Source: Solea solea
Taxonomy: Eukaryota > Chordata > Actinopteri > Pleuronectiformes > Soleidae
NCBI RefSeq assembly: GCF_958295425.1
Contig: NC_081135.1
Location: 24,863,613-24,927,612, forward strand
DNA length: 64,000 nucleotides
Direction of reading: 5' to 3'
Shown here: positions 51,101 to 63,959 of the stretch, one piece after another
How the letters are laid out: every line of letters begins with the position of its first letter
How positions within the stretch are numbered: position 1 is the stretch's first letter
Notes under the pieces: model-generated
Seen by the model: the letters and a program-made list of their open reading frames with translations, nothing else
Told to the model about the DNA's origin: nothing
The model's database searches: none
Position numbers and translations under genes: made by a program

Positions 51101-54100
51101 GCCGAGTCGTCACCGGGTCAACAGAACAATCCAGAGATGAGGAGATGGAAAAGGGCACGGGACTGCAGTAGCTAAACGGGGCAGTGCTGACGCCAAAGAA
51201 GGAGGTGGGTGGCTGCTTGGTGTGGGAGAGGAAAGTTGAGGAAAACAGAGGAAGAAACATTGAGAGAGTTATTCCCAATGACTGCAGTTCCTATTGTAGT
51301 CTGGCCCTATGTCACGGTGGGGGATCTGACAGACAAGGCCCTTTTTCGTGCAAATCTCCATTCAGAGGGTCCCTCATAGTCTCATTCTCAGGCACATTTT
51401 TTACCATCAACTGCAAACCTCCATGCACTTCTGAGGTTCCCTCCCGCATGCCTCTGCTTCCCCACATGCCTCGTGACCCCCTTCCTCCTCAAATCGCTCG
51501 TCCTTCACTTTATTATCACATAATTTTCTATTATCTTTCAGCAAGAGAAGGGCCTGTGTGAGTTACTCTGACAGCAGTGCGCAGGAGTGGACAAAGCTTG
51601 TGTGAAACATGAGGGAGTGCATGAAAAAAAAAAGGAAAAACAAATTGACAAAAGGTTTTTGGTTTTGTGCCAGTTTTTTTTCATGTCACTGCTGATTTTC
51701 CTAATTGTTCTTAATAAGGTGTTGCTTTGTGTCTTTTAGGGATGTGTTCATGTTGGCGTGTGTTTGGCAAAAACGGTGTGGAAATGTAGCATTTGTGACA
51801 TTCCTCCTGAAAGAACATCTCTGACACCAGCCCATGAATGTGAGTGAAATCTGAGAACTGCTTGGATGTCAAACATGAATATACAAAGAGGCTTTGTGGT
51901 ATGTTAAAAAAAAAAAAAAAAAAAAAGATTCCTGCAGGTAAGTTAGTGTGGTGAATTTGTGAATAAACAATAGCTTATTCAGTCATGCAGCAGAAATGGA
52001 TGAACAGTATTGTTTATTTGTTTTTGCTGCTATGTGACAAATCGAAGTCCAATATTTACTCCAAATTCTGGCTTGTTTGCTGTACTCATACTCCTGCTAA
52101 ATGCTCGGCTGCACTCAACAGCTAGTGTCTAACTTTGTTAGTCATTTGCTGACAGACATTTAGGTTACAATGGGCTTTTAGAGATTTTTTAGAGCTTTTG
52201 TCCCGAAAACAACTCCCTCCTGCAGCTTAAAAAAGAAACGCTGATGAGAGGAGTGAGACAGGACCTAAAAAGCAAAGTTGTGGGCTGTAAAAGCAAAAAC
52301 AATGGGCTGAAAAGGCTCCTCCATAAACCTGGGGGTAACTGCAGAGTTCGGTAACAAGTGTCGGTGGGTTCATCAGTGCGAGAGATCTTCCACATTTATT
52401 TAATCCATCATTAGGGCCAAGTTTTTTGAAATGTGCTATTGCTCTAAAACGTTCTCTCTCTTTTGCATCGCGCTCTCTGACCTCAGTGAATCTGTCAGTG
52501 CCTTCATTCTTAGCTGTTCAGCATGGCTGGCTGTGGCTCGTACAGCCCATTAACTTTGTCCGTCATCTCCGCACGCAGCAGCAACTCAAACAAATTTTCT
52601 GTTCACCCCGAGCCGTACAGGTTGCTGTTCACCCCCACATTCTTGCACAAACGCGCACACACACACACACACGGACGCGCGTTCATTTATATTCGTCAGG
52701 TCACTGGGATCACGCAGATGATGGGTAAGGCCTGATGAAATGTCTTGCTCCCGGGGACAGTAAGTATCCAGTATGGATTAGTGAATGACAGAATCTGTCC
52801 ACAGACTGCATGAGATGGTGTCTATCTCGCTGACTTCCCTGGAGGGGGGGGGGACTAAGTAATCCTATCCTGACAATCCTGATGTGTGCTTTACAACATG
52901 CTGATGGCTCAGAGTTCACAGATAAGGTGGCTAACTTTCACCCCTATTGTCCTGTCACGCTAAATGAAAAATGGACCATGCACACTGCTGGAATGTGTTA
53001 TGTTTTGAGGGAAGCCTGGAGCAGTATAGCCTCACTGGCAACATTAGCTGTAGGTGTTGCCCTAGTTTGCATATGACTACAAAAATCCTGTGTCGTCCAG
53101 TTACTGGCATGGAGCTCATGGTTTAAATTTAGCTTGAAAAAAAAAAAGCTCATACACCAAACATCACAGGGTCCTTGGATATAAACACAGCTCCACAGCA
53201 TTCAAACAAGATGATGGAACAAGTAATGTAGACAAACATTCTCGTGGAAAGAAGCCTGAGTCACTTTAATGGAAAAAGATCTAAATGGCGATATATACTG
53301 TTTGCTATGTAAACTTACCCAGCAGCAAAAAAATTATTAAATAAAATCCACAAAGCAACATGGGATGGAAAATAACCTAAAGTCATATTTCTCCATCCCA
53401 GGTGGTTCCCATTCATGGTCCCCCCCACCCATCGCTCACATACACACAAATGTAACTCTGCAGGGGGATTACACTGAGGAGGAGGTGGCAACCCAGGCAG
53501 CATCTGGAGCTGAGCCCTCTCCTATAGTGAGGGGCAATAAGTCTAGTCCTCCCATTTATCTAGTCTTTCTTCTCCGTGTCATTTATAACCTTGAACCTTT
53601 ACTTACATCTGTTACAGACCAAAAACGCATGAGGCCATTTGTTGCCTTTCATGGATTCTGCTGATGTATGACAGTGGGAACGCATCGGTATCATATCAAG
53701 GGAAATAAGAGCCAGGAATAAAGATTGAATGAAAGATAGAAACAAAAGAAGAGTAAAGCACTGGTGCAACGCATCAAGAAGCAGTGGTGGACACATGATG
53801 TGCTGCATTCGCCATGTGTCTGTTTCTCCCACCGCTCCGAAGCTTGTGGTTGAGATAGTGAATATCTGCTTCTCATTATGGTCCAGAAAAGGATTTAGAG
53901 ACGAGCGTAATGGGTGACTGCAGTGTTAACCCTGTCACTCTGATGCATCAAACAACCAAAAGCCTTCCCTGAACCTCCCAGCCACTAAGCCTCTGCTTGT
54001 AAATATGAAACAGCTTTGCTACCTCACGTCAGCCTCACACGACCAGGCACTCTATACATCACAGGCTGAATGGGGGCCAATAGCTTCATGCCCATTCATT

Positions 54101-55700
54101 CATCAAAACCGTGGCAGGTCTTCCGTGTAAGAGTCTCAAAGTTGCAAAGTGCAGGCTTGCCTGGGGCCTGTCAGGAGCCTGATTTGTGAAAGAGCTTGCA
54201 CATAATACGGTAAACAATAGCCTGATCCAGTGAGGATACATCTCCAGTGAACATCCAAGTCCTTAATGAGCAAAAGTGTGTGTGAAAAGTCCCATTGTGG
54301 TAAAAGTTTCCTGTGTATTTTTACACCGGTGAGAAGAGAAGACTGAGACAAAAGAAGGATGGAGGTGAGGATGAAAAGAGCAAGGCATGAAAGACACATC
54401 CTGCAAGAGTTCATGAAAAGAGGAAGGAGGTAGTGATTGTTATTTTTATTTGTATTTTTTTTTTCACTGGTGTTCTTCCCTTCGTTTTTGGACCTTGTGT
54501 TCCTCCACAGCTGTTGATCACCAGTGCAGGGCCATGAGAAATGTACCTTAAGTGCACACACACAAACAAACACATTGATGCATGTGGTTTCATGCAAGTA
54601 CTTTACACCCTCTGTTTATGACGAAATAAAAGCATAAAAATACTCTATATTTCTTTTCTTGCCAAAAGCTAGATCTGACAAACTTTATCAACTGGCTCAG
54701 GTATGCAATTCATTTGCCAGCAGTTTTTGTTTTCCACTTTAAAACCACTTGCTACAGTATATGTTTGAGTCAGAAGTGAATAAAAGATTGTTTTGTTGAA
54801 ACACTACCTTTTACAATGGGAACCGATCTACTTATACAGCAAGAAAACAATGATTTAAGAGGCTACAGTAATTGGTGCAGTTTGTAAGGATGATTGTACT
54901 CAGATGTCAAAATGAATTCCCCATTTCATAACGCTGTGAAAAACTTACAACTGTGGAAATGTATGGTGAGAAAAGGAGTAAAGAGTCTTTTAGTCAGCAC
55001 AAAAGATTGTTTACAATTAGAATTGTTGAATTACCCCGGAGGAGGAAGGCTTTAGCGCAATGATTCGATGTTCCCCACTGCAAAAACACAGTCACTCGGT
55101 TAATTAATACATAAATACATGAACATGGTTGGTTGTGGCTAGACACTGTTGCCTCACTCTTGACGTCTGCCTTGACTATCTCTGACTTGCACATGCACTA
55201 ATCTGCACAATATATCACGATGTAAGGACACAACATGGTACAACACCCTATCATGACGTTCATGATACATTTTCCACATCAACAACCAGTGATACGAGGG
55301 TAAAGGGGCAGTTAGAAAAGTTACAGCGTGGTTATTCACCGCAAACTTTCCCTGCTGTCAATCTTAATATACCGACCCTGAACTGTGCCTCATTTTCTCA
55401 GTCAGCCTCTAACTTGTTCTTACTTTTCTCGTCCAGCTCTCTCCTCTCTCTCCTCTCCTCCTCTTTCCTTCCCAGTATGTTTTGGGTCATAGTGTTTAAT
55501 GGTCTGACTGTTGTTAACCCTGTGACATCTGGTGCAAACACAAGGACCCATTTATGGCCTAATCAAAACACTCAAAAGGCAACAAAGAACAATCAGTCAC
55601 ATCTGGCTCTGCTCTGCATTCCTCAATCTATTGCTCAAATCTCACCTCAGTTTTTTAAAGAATGAATTTGTTATTTATTTTGTCAAGTCTAATTTTTTAT
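48171..55700. other. Gene-free region between ackr3 and the NQO1-like gene
   Basis: No recognised exon. Contents: an A-run of 22 (51905-51926), a short CA run (52658-52673) and a G-run (52843-52852). Reading frames here are short and lack conserved sequence. Confidence 0.45.
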
Positions 55701-55714
55701 TTAAAAAATGAATA

Positions 55715-55739
55715 AATATATGTATATACATATACATAC

Positions 55740-55771
<32 letters not shown>

Positions 55772-55776
55772 GTATA
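55715..55776. repeat. TATG/TA/TACA microsatellite complex
   Basis: Alternating ATATGTATATAC and TATATA units. The run is largely self-complementary. Confidence 0.9.
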
Positions 55777-55839
55777 GTAAAATGTTGAGAAACTTGTCTA
55801 TTTCTGTGTTCAATTATCAATACCCCCCTCATGTGACTA

Positions 55840-56000
55840 CAGTAATTAGGCCACAGCTAGCAGCCAGTTAGCTTAACTTAGCTTAGCATAAACAGCGGTA
55901 AAAGAAACAGCTATCCAGCTCTGTCCAAAGCTAACACAATTTGCCTTAAAAGCTCACCAATTACATTTACCTAATAGCCTACTTGCACAAACAAAATAGC
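55840..56000. repeat. Dispersed fish repeat with TTAGCTTAGCATAAA core
   Basis: GCTAGCAGCCAGTTAGCTTA, ACTTAGCTTAGCATAAACAG, GCTCTGTCCAAAGCTAACAC and AAAAGCTCACCAATTAC occur in the order of an element abundant in percomorph genomes, recognised from memory. Borders are approximate. Confidence 0.6.
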
Positions 56001-58510
56001 TAATGGTTTTACAAAGAATTGTGTGTCTGACTATTTATTAGCCTGAAGCAACTTGCTCTGACAGACAATCAGCAGGTTCATACATAACTATCTGGAACAT
56101 TTATTTTTTACATTTTTGTTTTTGGATTGATTTTTTTGAGTGAAGCTTTCTCCGCTTCATTTTATTTGCATAAATGTGCATATTTTAGCGAATCAGCTAA
56201 ACCTTCCAGTTTTTCCGGGTGCTCTTTTCCATGCTTTTTGTAAGATGGTGCCCACTTCCTCCCATTGACCCAGTGAAAAATGGACTTCCCTGCAGTCATG
56301 GTGGGAGAACTGGGATGGACAATGGGAAAGCAGGATGGACACCGGATCAGATACGGTGGTACAAGCCTTATATACATAAACACTCAGTGACCACAACACC
56401 ACCGACTCTAAGTCTAACGCTGGTTTTCTTCTGTCTCAGATTAAGAGAGGCGGAGAAAGAGCTCTACTCACAAGTGCGTGAAAGATTCAGACACATCTCA
56501 CACACTCTCTGCCATAGTGTGTGAATTCCAACAGAGCAGTGTTCCCACATCCCAAATTTAATCACTCACAGGAAACAGCAACTACAATATGTGATATGCA
56601 CTTGACTCTTCCCCGTTTTCAATAAGCCAGCCCAACTACTTCCGGTAAGCGGTCAGCCAACGATGCAGAGGAGTTCTACAGCTGGAGTCTGCAGAAGTTA
56701 CCGTGAGTATTTAACAATAAATTCTAAAAAAATTTTTAGCAAAGTGTGTGCACAGAGGGACACAGCAGTGGTCTTTGTTCCCTCACAACGCTTAAATGTA
56801 TACACCTTTTTCATTTTAGGCCATGTTGAATCCCTCAGGGCTAACTAACTAAAAGGCAATGTAAACATTTTTTAAAAGTCCACGTTTCCCCTGAATGACA
56901 ACTGAAAGTGAAGTGAAGGAGCTGGCTTATGTTTTAGCTTCATTCCCAAGTGATTCTCTGCACATAGTTGATTATCAACTGCCAAAATATCTGCTCCTTT
57001 GCCCTCTTCATTCAACAATTCAAAATAGCTCCGCCCCCATTTCACATTGGACAATGTATGCAGCTTGCATTCAACTCTATGGACACTTTTCAGTGCATCA
57101 TCTGGGTAAAGATATGATGCCGTGTGTTCCATTGCATTTGTCAGTGTGAATAAGGCAAAAAAAACAAAAAAACGGATATTTGCAAATTGATAAAGTCTAC
57201 TTTTGTAAGACTGTTTAGCAGTAAATCCTCATGTCTAAACACCATTCGGCATTACTCTTGTCTTGGAGTTGTTTTGACTGCTAAAAAGGACAAGCGCTGA
57301 ACTTGTTCTGGCTGCTTTGGCAGGTGATTATGAAATTGGAAGTGACTTGACACAAACAAATGCACTGTGACCTTGTGGAACCCCAGCTGTTAAATATGCA
57401 CACCGTCAAGTTCCTACATGTCACAGGCTGTGGTCTGGACATCAGAGTGCAAGGCTATTTCCTCAAGTGTGCACACACACACACAACCCCCCCCCACCCT
57501 GCCTCCATTTCATTTCCTCCATACCCAAACAAAAGCTGCTTCTCTGGGAAAAGTGCTCGGCCACTTCGGTTTGCTGTGCAAGAGCTGCACACTGCGTGCA
57601 GGCAGACTCTTTGGCTGCCAGTGTTTCTGTATACATCGCAGAGAACACTCCACCTTAAACCAGGCCTCATGCAAGACATTTGAGTTTTCCAAAAATAGTC
57701 TAGAACAGAGGGGGTTCATAAGGACTTGACCTTTACAGGCAAATGGAAAGGTCAAGTCTTTCACAATTATCAGCTAGAGACAAAAAGCTTTTAACTGCAC
57801 ATGCAGAGCAAGAAGCAGTGTTCATTACCCACAACCCCCTCCCCAGCTTTGATGTGGCTGCTGGGCACAGGAACGGTTTATCAAGGTGGGTTGACGAAAC
57901 ATGCTTCTCGTTTAGCTTGTTTGTCAGTGACTTAACCTGGAGACCTCTTCAAAGCTCATTTTGAGGGAGTGACGTAGAGACATTCTCCCTTAGCCTCCCT
58001 GATCTGATGAGGCAAAGGCATGTTGCCTGAAAGACAACTGCAACTTCTGAAAAAGTGTCCATTTAAGGGCAGTGGAAACAGGGTGTGATCAGACTTTCCA
58101 TGTTCTGATAAACTTGTAAACAGTTGCTTAATTCCACATGCTGCAGTTATGGAACAGTTGTAGTCATTTCATTAGGGCCTTATGGACAAACTGAGGGAAT
58201 GTTTGGCTTCCAAATCCTCCACCTGGTATAGCAGTTTTAGCCAAAAAGAAAATTAGGATGGGAAGGCATGCTGAAGCTCAATTTTACACTGGAGCCACAT
58301 TGGAGGTATGTCTGGTAACCATGAGCAAATAGATTTGCCATTTAAAGGTTAAGGAAAATATTAAGTCTAGCTGGTAAAATCTTACTTAATGCCACCATGA
58401 AAACTGAAGCACACATTTGTCCAACTTTCCTTCCACTACTTTTATGCAGTCACGTGCAAGAACTGAACCTCTTTCAAAGTTGAACCATCAAGAGACAGTG
58501 AATTTTGGTT
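56001..58510. other. Gene-free region 3' of the NQO1-like gene
   Basis: No recognised exon. There is a short CA run at 57473-57485 and a C-run beside it. Confidence 0.45.
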
Positions 58511-58518
58511 TTAAAGCT

Positions 58519-58524
58519 TTTAAT
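58519..58524 (-). terminator. Candidate ATTAAA poly(A) signal of the NQO1-like gene
   Basis: The minus strand reads ATTAAA 32 bp after the stop codon. It would imply a very short 3' UTR. Confidence 0.3.
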
Positions 58525-58555
58525 GCATGAAACTGACAGGATGGCATCATCATCC

Positions 58556-59751
58556 TCAGACCCCAGCTTTCACCTGGCTGTTTGGTGGGAGGGGCATCCC
58601 CAGGTGGATTCCCACTGCAAGTCCAACCTTCTTGGCTGCATGCTTCTCACGGACCTCGGGCTTCAACTGGAAGCCCTTCTCGTCAAAGCAGTCCAGAGGA
58701 GTGAAGCCCAGCGGCTCTTCCTCCAGGAGTCCCTGCAGTCGTGTGCGCCAGGCCTCCAGCATGGCCTTACGCTCCTCAGAAGAAATCAGAGAGGGAGCCC
58801 AGAAGATTTGGGGGGCCAGAACCTGGAAGCCACAGTAGTAGAGGATCCCATTCTGTCAAGAAAAAAAAAAAAGTGTTAGTGCTGAAATAATTTAACACTT
58901 GATTCAGTTAATGAATCAAGAAATACCTGTAGTGGCCAAAGTGTGACATTGATGTCTCCGCTGATGCCATTTTCAGTAAACATGGACTCATGACAGCCAG
59001 TGGTGAAGGACAGCATGACTTTCTTGCCCTGTGGAGAAAACTGATAAATAAAATCCAAGGCAGAGCAATGCATTAGTTTAATGAGGCAAGCCACTTCATT
59101 TTTACCTTGAACATTCCATTGCTATACATCTTATCTTGGGAGTAGGCAAAGCCCAGTGTGAGCACCCGGTCAAACCAGCCCTTCATGATTGCAGGAACAG
59201 TGGACCAGTACATGGGGAACTGAGAAAAGGAGGCATTTAACAGTCATTTATTCTGGAGAGCTCAGAATTTGAAAACACAAATCACTGCGACGACTGCTCA
59301 CCTGAAAGATGATCAGATCTGCCTCAGTGACTTTACGTTGTTCCTCAGTAATGTCTGCAGACAGCTTTCCTTCCTCCCATGCCAGCTTGGTCTCTTCTGC
59401 ATAACGAAAGTTCTCAGTATCCTTAACGTCACCTGCAAAGAGAAGAGAGACGTCCTTGAGGATGGACAGTCAAAGAGTACAGAATGTAAAGCCAGCGTAA
59501 GAGTTTACATACCTGTGATGTCCTCCGCAGTAGCAGAGGCTTGAAACTTCATAGCATACAGGTCAGAAACCTCAACGGTGCAGTCCTTGGTTGACAAAAC
59601 CTCCACTACCACATTTTTGGCTGCAGCATTGAACGAGGCTCCGCTCTGATGGGCATACACAATCAAAACCTTCTTTGCTGTTGAGACAAGATTAACAGGT
59701 TAGAATCAGAAACACCCTTGAGGATTCCCAAATAACACATGACTCACCCAT
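58556..59751 (-). CDS. nqo1: NAD(P)H quinone dehydrogenase 1-like, six exons, complete
   Basis: Two-electron reductase of quinones in the flavodoxin-like fold; a cytosolic FAD homodimer induced through Nrf2 in other vertebrates. Exons: 59751-59748 (ATGG only), 59677-59513, 59432-59302, 59219-59106, 59028-58927, 58852-58556; 4+165+131+114+102+297 = 813 bp, 270 aa. All introns are GT/AG with matching phases. The tiny first coding piece agrees with vertebrate NQO1 structure. The protein starts MAKKVLIVYAHQSGASFN, the FAD pyrophosphate loop, followed by SDLYAMKF, DITGDVKD, IIFQFPMYWSTVPAIMKGWF, LSFTTG, GDINVTLWP and CGFQVL. Compared with the human enzyme as I recall it, the hydride-relay Tyr155 and His161 are Phe155 and Ser161, and Tyr128 is Gln128; Tyr126 is kept. 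It could therefore be a fish NQO1 paralogue with changed activity. The frame is fully intact, so it is unlikely to be a pseudogene. Confidence 0.92.
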
Positions 59752-59835
59752 GTTGGACCAAGCTGTGACTTGTGCACTTGTTAAGTTGTGTGTCTGTGCA
59801 GAAAGCAGCTCAGTGTGGTGCTGAAACTGGGCTTT

Positions 59836-59842
59836 TTTTATA
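59836..59842 (-). promoter_or_regulatory. TATA box of the NQO1-like gene
   Basis: The minus strand reads CATATAAAAAAAGC, placing TATAAAA 85 bp before the ATG. A start of transcription near 59810 would leave a 5' UTR of about 60 nt. Confidence 0.6.
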
Positions 59843-59851
59843 TGCCGGGGC

Positions 59852-62580
59852 TCACGGCTCATTGTACCCTCACAGGTGCTGTCAATAAGCAATCAATGTC
59901 AATCAACCAATCAGCTGCTGGGGCTGTTTCTCAGCACTCCCATCCACACGCTTTCTACTGCATCTAAAAATAAGCTGCAACAGCTGCAGATCTTTCACCA
60001 GTTTTGAATCTACAATTATTCCTCTGCTTTTGTGTAAAGTCTCTGTGGATGTTTGAGAGCTTACACGTACAGCAGCGTCTGTCTCTGTGGACAAGATGTT
60101 TAAAAATTGTGTGTGCCACCCCTGGTGTATTCAAAACCACATTAAGCACATGTGTTCTAGTGATCCCCTCACTGTAGTCTACTGTTACTGGTTTTCAAGT
60201 TCTGTTTTGCTTTACTTTGCTCCAAAAAAATCAGTTGCCTGTGGTCGAGTAAGCTCACGAACGTTGCCCTGTGAAAAAAGAGGTCCTGCAATGGAAAGGC
60301 AGACACAAGCTGGCACACATCTGGTACCAAAATCAGTCCTGAGCCCTGTCTGTGGATTCACTGCTGTGTGTTAGCACATGGGTGCACAGGCATGCAACGA
60401 TGCCACATGAGTGAGACATATGGATACGCTTTGTCAGCTATCTTCCTCCCCGGTGCCTCTCCTGGTTTTTCTCTTCCTGAGCCGTTGAGTGTTGGGTATT
60501 TGTCAATTTGTCAAATCAACACATGGACTGTTAAAAATAAAAAGACGAATATGAGGCATTCTGGTGGCTATGAGACAGGCTGTTCTCACCCTCGCCACAT
60601 TAGTGTGTTGGTGTTCTCGGTGCCTCACATTGAGCCTCTGGCTACATTCCCTCTGCATGTCTTTTTGTCGTCTGCTGGGAGATATGTTTCCATGGTTTGT
60701 GATGTATTGAGCAACATGATCCCAGGCTGTTTTGTTGCAACATTTCATGTGCATGTTTCACACTTTCCTCCACATGTGTCAGGTTTTTTTCTTTCTTTCT
60801 TTTATTAGTTTCTACAGTGGTTGAAAATACTTACGTTACTGTGGACAGAGCGAGATTTTGCTGTAAAATGTGACTTATAGTGCCATCATGTGGCCAATGT
60901 AGGAAAATGCAAGTCGTCACACTATAATACAGGCATTCCTCAAAAAGTAAGGGACAACAAATACAATGAAATTACATTAAATTAACTTTTTGTATCTATC
61001 TATCTTTATTATAATTTAAAATGTAAAACCTATAAACCTATTTAAAGCAGAATAGTGACATGTAGGTGCTTGATTAGAAATATTGTTGCAAAAAATTGAT
61101 GTATTGGTGAGTTGGTAATGCTTTTGGGCTTCAGTGTGCCACATCCATGCTTTCTTTTCTTTTCTTTTTTAACCACTAGATGCCAACATTATCTGGGATG
61201 TTCTCCAGTGAACAAATTTATTAGATGCAGTTTACGGTTTAATCACAGTTGCTGAATATCTGCCAGAGCACTGGGAGGTTAAGGCCAAACTGAGTAATCG
61301 CCATCCAGATGGTGAGTCATGAATTATGCTTATATATTGGCAGAGCAGAGTCACTGTCAAGCACACAAACTGCTACCTAATGTTAGTGACATAATCATTG
61401 GAATGGGTGTAGGTAAATAAAAACACAGTCACAGCCCTGCAGCCTGGCACAGACACAAGATCTGTTTTATTTTTATTAGTATTATTATTCTCAAATTGTG
61501 ACAGTCAGAGCAAATTAAAGTCTTGTTGTGTCTCTCAAGGTTTACAAGGTAATGGAGCAAAAGCACAAGAATAAAGAATAGATTTCTGCATACAATATAT
61601 TACTACACTGTAGGAGCTGCAGTATAATTGCATACTATTAATATGAACTATATACACGGCAGCTAGCACCTGTTGAGAGCTATGCTGCGTCAACTGCAAT
61701 GTGGAATTCTATTTGCTATGGCTTTAAGTTGCACCATTTTCAGTAGCTGGAACATGTGATACAAATATGGGATTCATGAGATACTGCACATGAGACAAAA
61801 GCTTCAGTTTCTCAAACAGCTGCTTCTGTGGCTTCCTGACTTTAATCCAAAAGCTGCTGTTGTGATTCAGGAACATCTGGTGTTACTGTGTGTTGTTAAA
61901 TTAATGTTGACAGTGCTATGATGACACAATATGTACACACAATGTTTTTAATTGAGTGGATGCCAAATTTTATTCTGTTCATTTGTTTGATCTGCGATAA
62001 GAGACCACTACGTCGGGAAATGCTTTAAATGAAGTGAAAATATCACTCTTTATGTTTTGCCACATTAGCATGTCTCAGTGCTCTCCCACTCTGCCTTAAC
62101 TGCCCCTGAGGAGTTGGAAACAGGTGTCCTCTGTAATTGGCTGACATTTTCTATTTATGTAATTACAATAAACAAAACAAAAAGCTGCGGCTTTTAAGTT
62201 TGAAGGACATAATTTTTTGGATGCAAACTCACATAAAACATCACAAAAGCATTCCCCTGTGTAATTCCCCACATGTCTCACAAATCCATCCACTCCGTCT
62301 TTTCCATTTGAGCTTCTCTAAAATAGTTATGTTTTATTTAGGGTCCGTCTGCTCCCTCATTTACTTCCAATGAGTGCTTTCATTTACATTCAGTCTACAA
62401 TTTCCGTGCGCACACCTGAAAGCAAAACTGAACCAAGAGCCAGATTTTAAATGAAAACTGGACCAGAAGTACTTTAAATGGCTGAGTAGAATTTTGTTTA
62501 AAAAGATGAGTCCTTCTAATCTATAAGATTAAAAAGCAAAGTGGGAATAGATCACTGCCAATATCCAAAGTTACAATTGT
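59852..62580. other. Upstream region of the NQO1-like gene, no gene recognised
   Basis: Apart from the promoter sites, no exon or RNA gene was seen. The stretch becomes AT-rich after 60900. Confidence 0.45.
60428..60436 (-). promoter_or_regulatory. Possible antioxidant response element core
   Basis: The minus strand reads TGACAAAGC, which fits the TGACnnnGC core bound by Nrf2/small Maf. It lies about 0.6 kb upstream of the TATA box. A 9-bp pattern with three free positions is common by chance. Confidence 0.2.
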
Positions 62581-62587
62581 CTCAAGA

Positions 62588-62790
62588 AATGATGGTAGAG
62601 TCGTCTTTCTCCCAAAGGGTTAGGGTTCAATCCCCTTTGTGCTGATGTCCATGAGCAAATCAAAAGTCCTCCTTGCAGCTATATGTGAATGGCTGTGTGA
62701 TAGGCAAAGTGTTGTGTATGTGAATGTGTGAATGTGTGAATGGCAAAACACAACTGAACGCCATAATACTTCAAATAACTTGACTTCAAT
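62588..62790 (+). mobile_element. tRNA-derived SINE with head preserved
   Basis: ATGGTAGAGTCGTCTTTCTC, an A-box-like head, and GGGTTCAATCCCC, a near-perfect B box, are followed by GATGTCCATGAGCAA, GTGAATGTGTGAATGGC and a degenerate tail. The head plus body order matches the SINE family at 32935-33131, whose copy lacks the head. Confidence 0.7.
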
Positions 62791-63535
62791 CTAATGTATT
62801 AAAGGTAGATTAAACAGAAGAGAATAGCAATGAGGTGTAGTTTAATTTTCACAGACTAGTGTTGTGTCATATGAAGACTTTACTCTTAAATCTCTCAGGC
62901 TTGTTAATTGGCTGGAATAACTGAACAGAATCAACAGAACATGTTTGATAACTGAACTGTTGTAGCCCCTGATGTAGTGAGTCATTTGTTCATTTTTAAT
63001 CTCAGGCAAATGATTCAAGGAAATATAATGAAAGCCTGTGTTATTGATAATATTTTCTGGGAGTCCCTTATCTTCTTTCAATAATGACTTAACGAGCATT
63101 AAGTGGATCCTTGACTCTTGCTTTTGCTGTGAAGTTGTACCAAAAGAGAACCTTGAGGAATGCAGCAGAGCTGCTGTATTGTCTTCCCTCCCTTACGCCT
63201 CTCCCCGCTTCTTCCTCGCTGCCGTAACCATGGTGACAAAGCTGATTGATTAAATATCTGATTCCAAACCGGCAGAAAGAAAATATGACAGCAGATGGTG
63301 AGCAGACAGAGTGGAACACGGGGGAAAACGGGGAACTTTAGCATTTGTCATTTTATGGCAACACATGAGGATGACAGGACTTGGACATGACTGAAGGTAA
63401 AGAGGTAGAAAGTTAAGGAAGTTAAAAGGTTCAGTTATTGGATATGAGATTTCACTGTTAGCATGTAGGTTTGTTTGGTTACTGTAATTTAATATGTATT
63501 TATTATTATTTATTATCACACAGAAAATGGCCAAT
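62791..63535. other. Intergenic stretch, nothing recognised
   Basis: No exon, RNA gene or well-defined repeat was seen. Confidence 0.4.
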
Positions 63536-63622
63536 GCAATGGACTGCTGCCCTGTCCAGGGTGTGTACCCCCCGCCCCCCTTTTACCTTATGTCAGCTGG
63601 GATTCTCTCCAGCTCCCCCCTT
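63536..63622 (+). repeat. Dispersed retroposon 3' tail, copy 5 (partial)
   Basis: CTGCCCTGTCCAGGGTGTGT, then TACC, a C-run, and TTATGTCAGCTGGGATTCTC then TCCAGC. This corresponds to the middle of the unit at 16963-17126; the GATG tail is absent. Confidence 0.6.
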
Positions 63623-63959
63623 GTGTGGACGACACAGTGATAAACAGTGAGTGATTACACTTTAGAAGCTACTGCTGGCCTTCTATCACTCCTCTCATGG
63701 AGTGTGCAGGCTCCACAGCTGTGGACAGGAAGGCTGCACAGAGGGTTACTAACTCTGCCCCCAAAAAATCATCGGCTGCTCTCTGCCCTCCCTGGAGGAA
63801 ATATCCAGATCCTGCTGACTCAGGAAAACTATCACAGGAAACCCTTCACACCCTGCCCATCACCTGTTTGACCTGTTGCCCTCAATCAAATCCCACACCA
63901 CTGCACTGACAAACACTTTCTTCCCCCGGGCCATACAGACATAAATCAGTAAATGAATA

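Noticed and set aside
54136..54597. 153-codon frame on the minus strand
   Set aside because: Low-complexity Lys/Asn and Leu stretches from A/T runs; no domain seen.
60368..60808. 146-codon frame on the plus strand upstream of the NQO1-like gene
   Set aside because: No recognisable domain or splice partner; likely chance.
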